Below, piece by piece: positions 22,093 to 33,261 of a stretch of DNA of 64,000 nucleotides. Where the stretch lies: contig NW_003205702.1 of the NCBI RefSeq assembly GCF_000006405.1, forward strand, positions 104,971 through 168,970, given 5' to 3'. The DNA comes from Perkinsus marinus ATCC 50983. Lineage: Eukaryota; Perkinsozoa; Perkinsida; Perkinsidae. The notes beneath the pieces were generated by a model that was given only the letters and a program-made list of their open reading frames with translations, did no database searches and was not told where the DNA came from. Numbering within the stretch: position 1 is the first letter of the stretch; each line of letters begins with the position of its first letter. A program made the translations under genes and the position numbers.

Positions 22093-25000
22093 CTAATCAA
22101 ATGGATGCCAACCTAAGTGATCTACATCAACAGCCACCTGTATTCGCGCCTCCATAATCTTGTTAGTCTCTATATGTTCATCTCTACTCCGCTCGAGTCT
22201 ACCGATCTCGGCTTGCAACTCTTCTTCTCGCTGGTTAACCACAGACTTCTTGTTAGTACTAGCCTGACCCGAGAAATAACTATATCGATGATGTACTGTC
22301 GGCCGTGACCACATGCGACTCGAAACGTTTCTCCTCTCGGGTGATTGCTCTCAGGAGTTCCTTTATCTCAACATCTTTCGCTTCGATCATCTGACGGTTA
22401 TTGGCGTTCTCTCGTCTGGTCTCTTCAATCTTTGCTCGATGCCTGAGGAACCAGTAAGACTAATTCTCCGCACACTGGTCCCGTATGCGGAGAAGCTCTC
22501 AGCTATTCAGTGGTGACGACGAACTTGGCCTTGAGCGCTTGTATTTCCGCCCTGAGAGTGTCGTTGGCCGCTTTGAGTCGAGTGAGCTCGCTCAACATCT
22601 TTGTAGATTTTCCAGCCTTCTTCAGAGACTCCTCAAGAACCTACAACAGAAGAGCGTTCACCATATGATCCTTCCTTCTCGGATTCTGAGACTCGAGAAC
22701 AAAATTGTCATAAAATCTACACCACTTATAACTCGCGGGTTCGACCCGCACTGACCGTCTCCAACTTGGCAATTATCTTCGTCTGTGACTTTATCGTGGC
22801 TTCGTATTTTGGCAACTTAGCAGATTTTTCTATCAACTTCTGGTAGTATTCAGCTTGTTCGACCTGTTCCATCGAGAGTCGCGGAATCCATCTTCTACAT
22901 TGCACTCACGTGTATCTTCTCCAGCTCCTCCAAACGTTGTCGATCTCTCTGGGCCTTTGCTATTTCAGTACCAGCAGCTTGAAGTCTTCTGTGGAGTTCG
23001 TCAACGGTTGCTCGCTCATTTCTGTACCTTATATTCAAACTGTAATCTCAGCCTGAGGTTCTTAGCTTCGATATCGCTGACAGCGATATCGCTGATCACC
23101 AATCAGAAAGGAGAGTTGTTGAGCTCACTTCATTAGCGTTTCCTGCAACCGTGCAACGATCTGTTGACTGGAGAGGCTCTTCAGGGCTGCCTCCAAAACA
23201 GGGTCTGTAGAAGTATCTGCGCTAGTCCATAACACCATGAGTTGTTGAAAATCTTACTAGACTTGGCCTTCTTCGAAGCATCATCCCACATCCCTCGTTC
23301 CTCCCTCATTCTATCTCGTAATTGCTCATTTTCTCGTCTTATTGCTTCTAGCTGCTTCGTGAGACTGTTGACATCGGCCGAGGCCTTTTCTAGATTCTCG
23401 GCCTAACCGCTACAATGCCACTCGTTGAAGTCTTTCTATTCAAGCATCCAGTTTTCATATAATGAAATCATAGTTTAATTTTCCACAGTCTCACTGTGGC
23501 TGGATAGGAACTCTATCGAATCAATGCTTGTAGCGATAATGGACAGTGGCGAGAATATCTAGCACTCCAGGAACCGTGCAGCAAGCGATCAGTTTGCTGA
23601 ATCCTTCCTACTTACACCACTGGATGGATGAAAATCATGACCTCCTTTTGGGAGGCTACGGTCCCCTAGTGCACGTGGTAAGTTCAGATATCAGCATGAC
23701 ATTTCTAGCTGCACCATTTTATATTTGTTATCCATGTAATAGATAAGAGATGTCGATGAGATATCACCCTTCTGGCGTATTCTCTCGCTAGATGAGCATT
23801 CACTTCTTCCCGGTCTCTTGCGATTGCAAGCACAGCCTCGACAGTGGCGTGGCCTCCTTCGACGCGGCTCGAGGAGGGCTTCTCGCGATCTGGAGGAAAG
23901 GCTCCAACAAAATCTGACGATTTCCCAGCCAACCTCCTTGCCGTTTCCCCTCCACATTTTTTGGCATGTTCGCCATTCGCCACAGTCGAGCGTCTACCTC
24001 CAGGGTGGCGACCAGATGAGGCGACTCCAACGGATGCATCTCAACGTGCTGACCATGATCAAGACCTTTGTGAGAGATCGTTGATCGTGGACATCTACAT
24101 ATGATTTTGCCGTAACAGCCGAAGTATCTTCTTCATCGAAAAGGGACCGCAGATCTAAATTGCCATAGGCAACTGGTTTCAACTTCCGAGTGGCCGATGC
24201 AGCGTCGGGGATGAGTAACTGATACGTTATAAGCATGCCTACGCTGTGACTCTGATCGACTTGCATGTAACTTGAGCGTGCGCTGACTACCAGGCGATGA
24301 GAGTATCATCCTTATCACTGACCTGAGAGAAAGATCATGAGGATGTCGGTTATCAATGCCAGCTATATGATAGCCTATTTCCACTGTAAGTGGAGTGCTA
24401 TCAGGGCTTTTCGCATAGGCCTGCTGCGTTACGAAGCCCTACGTTCTCAAGCTCTGCTACCTGCTACTGCTACGTTGGGGCCATCGACAAGCTACAGAGA
24501 TATATCCCCTATCGAGCTTCCCCTTACCCTCTCCAGTTGGGAGCAACTGAGGTTCCGACCGAACCAGGGGTCATGCATACTAGAGCCTCGCTTATACCAC
24601 TCCTCTGTGGATCAGTGAAGGTCTCTTTTAGGAAACTACACAGAGGAGAGGTTTGCATACTGTACCGTGGTAGTTTCCACACATAGTTAGAGTTTGGGAC
24701 TGGTCATAATAGAAGTTGTAAAAATCTGGCTCAGGAGTGCCCACTTCTCCACTGGGATGCGTTGCGATGACTGCAGCTGTAACAGCGTCGGGTAGACTCT
24801 TCGAGTTGAGTATCCGATTGATCTGCGACGTTACGATAGCTTGCCGATGAGAGAGTAGTAGATATACTTTCAATTCCAGCATGGAAGTGTTCCCACTCAG
24901 CTTTTCAAGAGGTGGCTCGTAGGTGACTGTGAAGCTCAGGGATGCCTGTCTAGAAATAACTCGAGCAGTTGGTGTCGAGATCTTAGAAGGAGAAGATTCC

Positions 25001-26682
25001 CACATCTGCGTCCTTGCCTTTATCATTGGGCTCGGACCGAGCCAGAACATGCGCCTGATAACAACTCGTAGTAGCTTCGCAGAAGCATACGTGCCACCGG
25101 CGAAAAGGGGTTCAGGACCGCAGGCTTGAAAGTCAAACTCGCCAGGTCCCTCGAACGCTCTTTGGAATGTGCCTAGCGGCACTGGTCTATCATCAGACCG
25201 CTCCAGTGCAATACCGTCAGAGATATTTGCACGATTGTGTCTTCTATTCGCCGATCGCGAGGAATGGGGAGCACCTATAGCGATTTGCCTTCATCATCAT
25301 CAAGTTGAGCGAATGAACTCACGAGTTCCTCATTGATGTCGCAGTGGCCCTCCCAAGAGTCAACGGCACATCTCAAGGTCGAGCATGCATGCAGCACCTT
25401 GCTGTCTCTTACACGCAAGAGCTTGGCTAGCACCACACTGCTTGTCAACGCTAAGAGGGGGGTTGTATGTATCAGACATATAGTTTGAGGCTCCTACTAG
25501 AAGGGAGGGATCGTGCCCTGTGGAAGATAAGCCTGATCCTCCCCTCCTTTAGAATATCAGATGGTAGTTCTCCTTCCTGCCCAACCTGATAATGGAGCAA
25601 TGTGGCCTCCTTTCAAACTAGGATACGAGATGCCGGTGGAATACTCGATGGGAATCGTTATATGCCCTGTAAGACAGACAATGTGTGTCTATTTGAGATT
25701 GTTCTCCTTGTTAGACAGAAAACTTATGTGATGTAAGTTGTACGTAACGTCTGTGTTGAGTTATTCGAGCCAAGACCGAAGGCTCATTCCACGGGGAGAC
25801 GAGATAAGTTCCTAGTAGAGCTGATATAGCTCCGTCGTAGGGTTTAGAATTATCACCAGAGGCTTTACGCAATGGTGGAAGTTCACCTTCGAAAATTCCC
25901 AAGGCAAATCCGTTCCATCCCGCTCCTCATTGATCTTAATCTGATCCTCCTCCTCTAGGGCTGCCTTTGCCTCGGATGTTGACCTCTCGAGTATCCCAAT
26001 GGACTCCTTGAGAGTGAGGATCTGATCGCCAGGAAGGGATGGAGTCTTTCGATGATCTTTGGCTGACTTCCTTATCTCGTTCCTCTTGATTCTTCTGATG
26101 CTCTGCCTTGTCCTCCGCCGCCATGCGTTTGACCTCCTCGAGGGACTCACTGGCTGTGCGTAGCTCTTTCTGCAGGGTCGCCATTTCTCCACCCCCTTTC
26201 ATCTCTTCTATGGACCTCACGAGCCTCTCAATCTATGCATGCACAGATACTGTATATCATCATAAGAAATTAGTTTTATTGGTTCATAATTGGTGGATGA
26301 TACCCGACCTCACTTCCTTCCCGTAACTCTTTAACTTCTCCTCGTAGCCATCTCGATCTGCCCTTGCTTGTGTCTCAAGGTTGTTCAATTTCCCTAAGGC
26401 CGCACTGAGGTCCCCTTCAAGGTGTTTGACTTCCGCTTCGAGTTTCTTCGACATGGAATTAAAACAAGCCATGTCCTATGTAGATGATCGGGGTGCACCA
26501 AACACTGTTGAGTTAGAACTAGAGAGTGTCGCCGTGTAACTCGAACTAGCATGTGTAAGTTGGAGAGAGCGAACCTCAAGGCTATGATCTAGCCCTAGCC
26601 CTTCTCCTGGCACTGGACAACTTCTGTTCACAATACCATGACTTGAGTCTCCTGACGAGTCATCTGAGACTAATCCATTCAA
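22093..26682 (-). CDS. long coiled-coil protein
   Basis: Start at 26682 (MNGLVSDDSSGDSSHG). The first exons join cleanly: DHSLE to DMACFNSMSKKLEAEVKHLE, then KSYGKE to IERLVRSIEEMKGGGEMATL, then QEERDKE to ILTLKESIGILERSTSEAKA. The downstream minus-strand exons keep heptad-rich Glu/Lys/Arg/Leu sequence (for example DREEVNAHLAREYARR, LTKQLEAIRRENEQLRDRMR, ATVDELHRRLQAAGTEIAK, EEELQAEIGRLERSRDEHIE) to about 22093. Between about 24100 and 25800 the coiled-coil signal is lost and a 184-codon open frame sits there, so the gene may be interrupted, or two genes may be present. No motor, SMC or kinase domain is visible. Probably a cytoskeletal or scaffold protein. Confidence 0.65.
24628..25182 (-). 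CDS. open frame within the coiled-coil gene region
   Basis: 184 codons without an intron, starting MPLGTFQRAFEGPGEFDFQ. It is not coiled coil: it has mixed beta-like sequence (SLSFTVTYEPPLEKLSG, then LPDAVTAAVIATHPSGEVG). It lies where the flanking coiled-coil exons are silent. It could be a large exon of the same gene, a nested gene or an inserted piece. I recognise no family. Confidence 0.35.
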   Translation of the reverse strand: MPLGTFQRAFEGPGEFDFQACGPEPLFAGGTYASAKLLRVVIRRMFWLGPSPMIKARTQMWESSPSKISTPTARVISRQASLSFTVTYEPPLEKLSGNTSMLELKVYLLLSHRQAIVTSQINRILNSKSLPDAVTAAVIATHPSGEVGTPEPDFYNFYYDQSQTLTMCGNYHGTVCKPLLCVVS

Positions 26683-26730
26683 ACGAGATTGACTTCACTT
26701 CATCCCGCTCTGACGGACGTGGGTGATGTA

Positions 26731-26863
26731 CAAAATCCAAGGAAGACAAGTTAAAGGGTAAACCCGAAACCCCACCCGAAACCCGACAAGGCAGCCAGAA
26801 ACCCCAACTGTTGAGAGCGAGCGACAAACCTCCTTGGATTTTGTCGTTCTTCCTTGGATTTTG
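26731..26863. mobile_element. TA-flanked MITE with 16-bp terminal inverted repeats
   Basis: CAAAATCCAAGGAAGA (26731-26746) and its exact complement (26848-26863) bound a 133-bp non-coding element. TA dinucleotides lie immediately outside both ends (26729-26730 and 26864-26865). A TA target fits Tc1/mariner-type insertion. A further partial copy of the right terminus sits just inside it (26831-26846). It lies in the promoter-side gap between the minus-strand coiled-coil gene and the plus-strand STPGR gene. Confidence 0.75.
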
Positions 26864-27048
26864 TAATTTACCCGACGGACCTTCCGAAAAAAATTAACCG
26901 CAGACTTTATTGATCTTGGACACTTAAGATTTCTCACAAGTCCTCAATGATTATCTATTTTCAGTCAACTTTGGTTGTCCACTGCAAATTCAGGGATCGC
27001 GCTGTTGGGTTGGTCATTTTCATAGTTCGTATATTGAGTTGCGGACTA

Positions 27049-28078
27049 ATGCCACGCTCTCAGAAGAAGAAGGATGAACCATGTAGGAGCAAGTCTATGC
27101 CCACTCTATCTAGTCTGGACCGGGGATATAGGAAGACACATAAAGAGGCTCCTAAATGGAGCTTTCGGCAGAAGACCTCTTTTGGAGCACAGATAAGGTT
27201 GTACTAGTAGTATTGCTACTGACTATGGTGTTTAACAACAGGCCCAAGATGTGCTATACGGATTCCTTGTCACCAGATCTCTCTCACTGTTATCGTGCCA
27301 CTACTGCACAAAACCCAGCGTAGGACTATGTAAACGAATCTACCATCCTCCCCAACGAGTAACTAGGTACTCCTTGGGTCCACGATTGACCGAACATGCA
27401 TCTCGGGAGAAGAGGCCAGGACCAGGGCACTATGCGTTAGGTATTCATCTCACTACCAGGATGGTATCGGAATCTGCCTTGTTAGGCAGTACTGTTAGTA
27501 TGGAAGACCCTACTATGGCTAAGCCTAGGTTATGTACATTCTTGAAGGGCCCACGTGGCCCTGCCATGTGCAAGAACCCCGGTCCAGGAACGTATACGTA
27601 GTCATATCATTATCCGTGGATACGGCATCAACAACAACACTGTGTTGTCTTAGGCCGAGCCCTATTAATATGGTTAGAAATCCACAGTGGACTATGACTG
27701 GACGTCAGGCCCCTCCAAAGTCTAAGGATATAGGTAAGTTCATCACGCAGGTGTGATTGTTGCTGACATGCTCCCCAGGGCCTGATATTGGACGGTACCG
27801 ACCAGAGAACTGTACAGCTAGAGGCCCTATATGTGAGTTTACGATTGCTCTATAGTAGCAGTGGGATGAAGACTTCCCATCAGGGGCTCCCCAATGGAGC
27901 ATGTACTCAAGGCGTGCACCACCGAGTGAAAAGGACAAGTCTCCTGGGCCAGCTGCCTATAGGTGATAGCTTATGTAAAGTAACATTCTCACATGCGTTC
28001 AACAGGTACGGTGTGTATACAGATGGATACATTAGCAGGCCTCCGAAGTGGTCCTTTTCGACCTCTAAACGCTTCTAA
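27049..28078 (+). CDS. PGPG-repeat (STPGR/SHIPPO/ODF3-like) protein
   Basis: ATG at 27049 (MPRSQKKKDEPCRSKSMPTL), TAA at 28076-28078, with six short introns joined in frame. The repeats are clear: RPGPGHYALG, NPGPGTYT, GPDIGRYRPE and SPGPAAYRYG, alternating with aromatic basic motifs PKWSFRQ, PQWTMTG, PQWSMYS and PKWSFST. This alternation is the sperm-tail PG-rich repeat pattern found in outer dense fibre 3 and related microtubule-inner or cortical proteins. A flagellated zoospore stage would give it an obvious place, but that is inference. The RNase P gene starts 159 bp downstream on the same strand. Confidence 0.88.
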
Positions 28079-28237
28079 TGGGAGGGATAGTAGTATTACT
28101 ACTAGGCTTACGCCATTTACCATGATTACTATTGCCATCATCATCTTCTTGTTGTCGTCGTGGGGACTTGCTATTCTTGAGTTGTAGTTTGTACACGTTG
28201 GGGTACTGTGCGTGAATTCATAAGGTGATCCTATGTC

Positions 28238-29090
28238 ATGGCAGCTCCAAACGGTCACGATAGTAGAGGGTTGAGGATGGAGACACTAGCATTCCTGGCA
28301 TCGGTATCTCAACGGCTAGCATTGGATGAGCCTATTGTAGTATCATAGGGCGATAAGGATCATACAGTGTCGTCGATAGGTATCGAGACATGCTGGAAGG
28401 GAGATGTATAGGCATGCTAGACGGTCAGGTATTGAACTACACGATGAATTCAAGGAGCGGTATGGCAATAATGATGCTCATATGCCGTGTATGCTCATCT
28501 GTTATAGGTACTGTTCCCATTGCTATACTGCTTTTATACCGACTATCACTACCTCCTCAATATCTGTCCATCGAGGTAAACGGAAGCACGGTAGTGTATG
28601 TGTTGAATACACGTGTAGTGCTTGTAATGGTAAGACGACAGTGGACTGCGGTAGAGTGGACCCAGATGTAAAAGAGGTAATATTGGCGCTCCGCTTCCGT
28701 TATGATATAGCCTTCTCTGTATACGAAGGCTTCACCTCCAGGGCCTGTGATGGTGTTGTCTTATTGTCACTTCGTTAGGTCGGTCCTCCCGTGTTACCTA
28801 CTACGCTCACGCCGCAGGAGAATGCTCCCGAAAAGCTAGTGCTAGAGTTGCCGAAAACAGCGCAGGAACAACAGCCTAAGACCCGGGCTAAGGTTAAGAA
28901 CAAGAAAAAGAACAAAAGTAGTATCATGGGTCATCGTTCCTATGAGATGTAGTGCATTGTTGCAGATGCCCTATTGAATGCATCACGACCTGCAAGTTCA
29001 TTGAGTAAGGCTAGAGATGCCCTCCGAGGCGGCCCTACCAAGCAGAAGGCTAAGGCTAAGCCCTTCCAGGACAGTTTCTTTGACTTATAG
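28238..29090 (+). CDS. RPP21: RNase P/MRP protein subunit Rpr2/Rpp21
   Basis: Starts MAAPNGHDSRGLRMETLAF. Removing introns 28348-28390 and 28460-28507 gives VSRHAGREMYRHARRSGIEL, then DEFKERYCSHCYTAFIPTIT, and later VEYTCSACNG. The ISRH..REM..IARRS helix followed by two CxxC zinc pairs is the Rpr2/Rpp21/Snm1 signature, a tRNA 5'-end processing subunit. Downstream exons add a C-terminal extension (TPQENAPEKLVLELPKTAQE, then a Lys-rich KNKKKNK stretch, then LSKARDALRGGPTKQKAKAK) ending DSFFDL and TAG. The 48-nt second intron has no stop and is a multiple of three. The splice near 28675-28800 is unresolved. Confidence 0.88.
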
Positions 29091-29174
29091 TATTCCATCT
29101 CATAGTATGTGTTGAGTTGCTCACACTATTTACCGCTTTGTGTAGTAGATGTATTTATGCCTCTAATCCCCAAG

Positions 29175-32149
29175 ATGCGTATTTCATTCTCAGCATATTT
29201 CTTCCTCAGCACAGTGGTAATAAGTGTGCCCAGTACTTTACTCCTTCACTGAGTGCCTGTCAGGTATTAGCTGTGAGTGTGGTATATGCAGCTGTTCAAT
29301 TCGAACAGTTCTATCCAATAGTAGTACACCTGTCGCAAGATAAGATATCGTTGGCGGTGAGCACTAATACAATTTCGGGGACAAACGTCGATTTTTTAGA
29401 TAATTTACAATTTTGCTTTCGGCCTGATAGTAGTCATGAATAAACTACTACTGCGGCTATTTGTTGGGCATCTTCGTGATTTAGAAGTCGAAGTAATATA
29501 CGTAATAATACAATATGATCCATTCATGTTTCAGCAACTTATCGACTCGGGTCGTGGCTTTGTAGCTGACACTATACTATTCCTAGTCTTCTATTCTCCT
29601 ACCATTAACGATAGAGTAAGTAGTAGTAGTAGAGGATGCAACCCTCTATCTATGGTCTCTTTAGGAGGTTAGTACGGTCCAGCTCGTGAGGTATGTGTGC
29701 CTCGCTATATGCCTAAAGGTATTCCATCTAGTAGCACAAATACGTGTTGGACATGTAAGTAGTAGTATCGTGGTGTTACCTTCTACTACTAGACCTATCA
29801 GATCTTCGAGCTGGGCTTCACAAGCTTCTCCTCCCTGGTGCGACTAGCAGGGCTTATTTTCCTATGTGGTATGCTTGATATGATAGGGATATGTAATAGT
29901 ACTAGTAGTGGTATATGTAAATACAACAGTGATGAGTTCTCAGCAACCTTCTATGGCCTTTCAAGTGCACACTCTTCCTTCTATACTTGGTGCCTGTTCG
30001 AGGCAGTGACTATGGGACTAACAGCATGTAAGCGAATCCAGGCTGTTGGTGATGCTTTGGAAGTGGTGGTATGTGTGTTAGTGACCACTGCGACTAAGTT
30101 CATCATCCATCTCGTGGACATGCGTTTAGAACATGGTTGGACTAGTAAAACACAGTTCATATTCCATGTGGATCTGTGGGGAGATGTCGGGCAGATGACC
30201 ACTTACCTGGTACTGTATATACCCTACTCCTAGCCTATCCAATAACCTCTTCTGTTTTAGTGTTTTATGATGGTGTTTTTATCGCAAAACCCAACAAGAC
30301 TCCCGTTTTATGCCCTAGCTGATATACTACAGATAACCAGACAGTTGGTGTCTAGGTTGTACAGCCTTAGGAAATATAGAGCTATTACTGCTAACATGGA
30401 GGAGAGGTATGTACCACTATTGCTGCTCATCGTTTATTCGCTCTTACTCCATACACGGCATTGGTGTGTATCATCGGCTTGGTGTCACACACACACCAGT
30501 CATAGGAGTTGTTACATGCATCATAGTACCGACTCTACTATTTTGTACTGCTAATTTTGTTGCTTCTCGTTTGCTATTGAATACCTCGAATCCAATAATG
30601 ATAGTAGAAGTATATTATTAGAACTTGCGTGTGGGATTAGGTTGAGCGTGATCACAATGGAGCGTGTTCGATTACCTATCCCTAGCAGTGCCGACTAAGT
30701 GCGTATCCAACACCTTGACTGTTTAGATTCCCCAATGCCACAGCAGAGGAGTTGGAGGCGCAAGACACGTGCATCATATGTCGTGATAAGCTATGGGAGG
30801 GTAGTAAGAGGCTACCTTGTGGTCATGTGTAGTAACGATAACGCTTACATTGGTGTCGAGGTGATGACGCTTGCTCAGATTCCATATTGAATGCCTCAAG
30901 TCCTGGCTAGTTATGCAGCAAGTGTGCCCCACATGTCGAGCGGAGATACCCACTACTATGGTATTGATAATGCGCTTACCATCTCACCGTCAATTCAAGG
31001 AGTGCATTTTCAGCCTCCTCGTGCCGCTGCTGCTGCCGCTGCTGAGGATAGGAGGCAAGCTCCTCAAGGAGATCAGCCCCAGGGTACTCAGCGGGAGGAG
31101 CCTGTCGCCGCTGCTGCTGCTCCTGTTGAAGAGTCTCAGAAGAAGAATAGTAAATCAGAAGGCTCCAAGGTGAGTAGTGATGGTGGTGATAGACGCTGAT
31201 AACTGTGGGTCTTTTTCTTACAGGCTACTAGTTCGGCTGGTGAAGCACCGAAGGCAGGGCCAGCGACGAGTAGTGGGTCGAAGGAGCGAGACCCTACTCA
31301 ACTACCTTCTGCTAGGACGGTTCAGTTACCGGGTAGGTGGTGATAATGCTTGATGGTAGTAGTGTTGGTGCATTCATCAGGTGGTGGTACTGTCACCATG
31401 ACTCATCTACCTATCAAACCCCCTAGTGCTGCTGCAGCAGTCTCCTCTTCTATGGAGGATGGATCAACCTTATTGTCGGCATTAGGAGTGGAGACAGCCT
31501 CTCAATTGAAGGAGGCTATCAAGCATGCCGTGAACATGGTCGAATACTATGAGAAGGAGAAGAAGTGAGCCGTATAAGATCATCAACCTCTGGAGGCATT
31601 CAACCTCAGGTACTGGAGTGCCATGCTACAACCAGGAGTTGTCGAGTCAACGGTAGGGATGAGAGTACCATAAGCTACCAGCATGCTATTGCGTCTCTCA
31701 TAGACCGTCTCGTCTTCACCACCAGAGGCCCCTGAGGCCATACAGAGGATTGCCGCGGATAGGAGGGAAGCAGTACTAATACTGGAGGAGGTTCTGCGTG
31801 TACCATGTCTGAGCGATAGGCGCCCATCAAGGAAGATGGCACTGCAGTAACAGCAAGAAATCAAGTCGCGGCGGGCTCGTCACCAAACGGAGCCCCAGCA
31901 GCAGCAGCATCGTCAGCAGCAGCAGCTCTACAAAAGGAATCTCTTGGTCTTAATCTATCCATACCACAACTATCGGAACAACAGAGATTGTCTAACGAGG
32001 GTGATGACATTGATGTTGTTGATGATGATAGAGTAATAACAGTAGTAGTAGGTACACAAACGCCGAGATTAGGGGTAGAGTCGGATACTCTACAACCAGC
32101 TCCTAAGGACGAATTTGAACTTATACGGAAGCAGAGGCAGTTACGGTAA
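29175..32149 (+). CDS. HRD1: HRD1/synoviolin ERAD E3 ubiquitin ligase
   Basis: ATG at 29175 (MRISFSAYFFLSTVVLAVSV), 84 bp after the RNase P stop. The N-terminal multi-pass part holds FEQFYPIVVHLSQDKISLAV, LLRLFVGHLRDLEVE, ILFLVFYSPTINDR and LIFLCGMLDMIGI, in the order of HRD1 (QFYPTVVYLTKS, FFGQLR..E, FSPR). The RING follows: NATAEELEAQDTCIICRDKL, RLPCGH (ending near 30827), then FHIECLKSWLVMQQVCPTCR, with every zinc ligand present. The tail is Ala/Pro/Gln-rich with a conserved-looking helix (ALGVETASQLKEAIKHAVNM) and an acidic segment to TAA at 32147-32149. HRD1 sits in the ER membrane and ubiquitinates misfolded proteins during retrotranslocation. Confidence 0.93.
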
Positions 32150-32206
32150 TGATAATAGTAGTCGTGAATGTAAGAGGAACAGGTGTATCGTTATTGTAGA
32201 TATAAA

Positions 32207-32314
32207 ATGACAATGTCGTCCAAATGTGATGTTACTGAGGAGAGAAGGAGCGAGGAAGAAGAGGAAGAGGAAGAAAGCTCTGAAGATGCATCATGGGACA
32301 ATCTTACTCATTAA
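32207..32314 (+). CDS. 35-residue acidic microORF
   Basis: ATG to TAA just after the HRD1 stop: MTMSSKCDVTEERRS followed by a run of Glu and SSEDASWDNLTH. It may be an alternative last exon of HRD1, a separate small gene or chance. The composition is more protein-like than its surroundings. Confidence 0.25.
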   Translation: MTMSSKCDVTEERRSEEEEEEEESSEDASWDNLTH

Positions 32315-32590
32315 TTTTTCCAGTCACCATTTTATTAATTTAATCTTGTGTTGAAGTCGTAAGTACGTTTATACTGATATTTGAGCGTAGACGATCCGTG
32401 TAGGTGAACCGTATGTACACAGTGCGGACGATATACATCAAAATTCATGTTCATTAAGTTCACGATAATTTCCCAGGTTTCACTATGAACACAACAGATA
32501 AATCTCGATATCCAGAAGGCTAGGCACCACCTAAACTCTGCAGCTGTAGATGGTTGTGCATTATCCCGATAAGACTTTTGGTACCTCGGC

Positions 32591-33261
32591 TTAGTTACCG
32601 ATGTGAAGACGGCGCTTGGCGAACTGCTTCTTGGTGAACTTAACGATCTAGACAGGAAATGTACGAAATGACGACTATATCCCCCTGTTATATTACCCTG
32701 GTGGACTCAGCGGGCTTCTCAACAGTCTCATCATCTTGCTCGAAGATGAACTCGATGTTGGCAGGAGAGCTCATGTAGGGTCCAATACGACCATGGGCAC
32801 GGTAGGTACGACGACGACCCCTCTGGGCCTCGTCGACCTGGACGTGAGTGAGAGTCATGCTCTCAGCATCAACACCCTTATAGTCGGCATTGGCTTCAGC
32901 CTGACGGAGGAGACCAAGGACGACCTTGCAAGACTTGGTGGGCCAGCGACCCTGAGTAGCCTTGAAGGCCTTAGCCTGGGCAGTACGGCCGACACCACCA
33001 CAGAACTTGCGGAAGGGAACAACCTGCTTATGCTCCATGACGTCCTCGAGGTAACTGAACAACAAGCACACAATACATCCTACACTAGAATAAACAAGAA
33101 AGGCGTTGTTGTTGTTGTTGTTATTACGTCTGAGCAGCCTTGAGGCCCATACCCTTGATGGCCTGACACACCTCGTAGGTGTTCTTGTAGTGAACACGGA
33201 TATCAGATCCACGGACACGGACAGCCTTCGCGGGATTACGAGGTTCGTAGGTATAACGCAT
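32591..33261 (-). CDS. RPL17: 60S ribosomal protein L17 (uL22)
   Basis: Three exons: 33261-33128, 33054-32697 and 32647-32591. It starts MRYTYEPRNPAKAVRVRGSD and continues VHYKNTYEVCQAIKGMGLK, VVPFRKFCGGVGRTAQAKAF, TQGRWPTKSC, ADYKGVDAESMTLTHVQVDE and RRRTYRAHGRIGPYMSSP, with a tail ending KQFAKRRLHIGN. All are hallmark uL22 blocks that line the peptide exit tunnel. The length of about 182 residues matches the family. The first intron carries a (GTT)n run. It converges on HRD1, whose stop lies 441 bp away. Confidence 0.97.

Noticed and set aside
22724-22745. GCGGGTTCGACCCGC on the plus strand as a tRNA T-arm
   Set aside because: It is a simple hairpin with a five-base loop; no tRNA body surrounds it.
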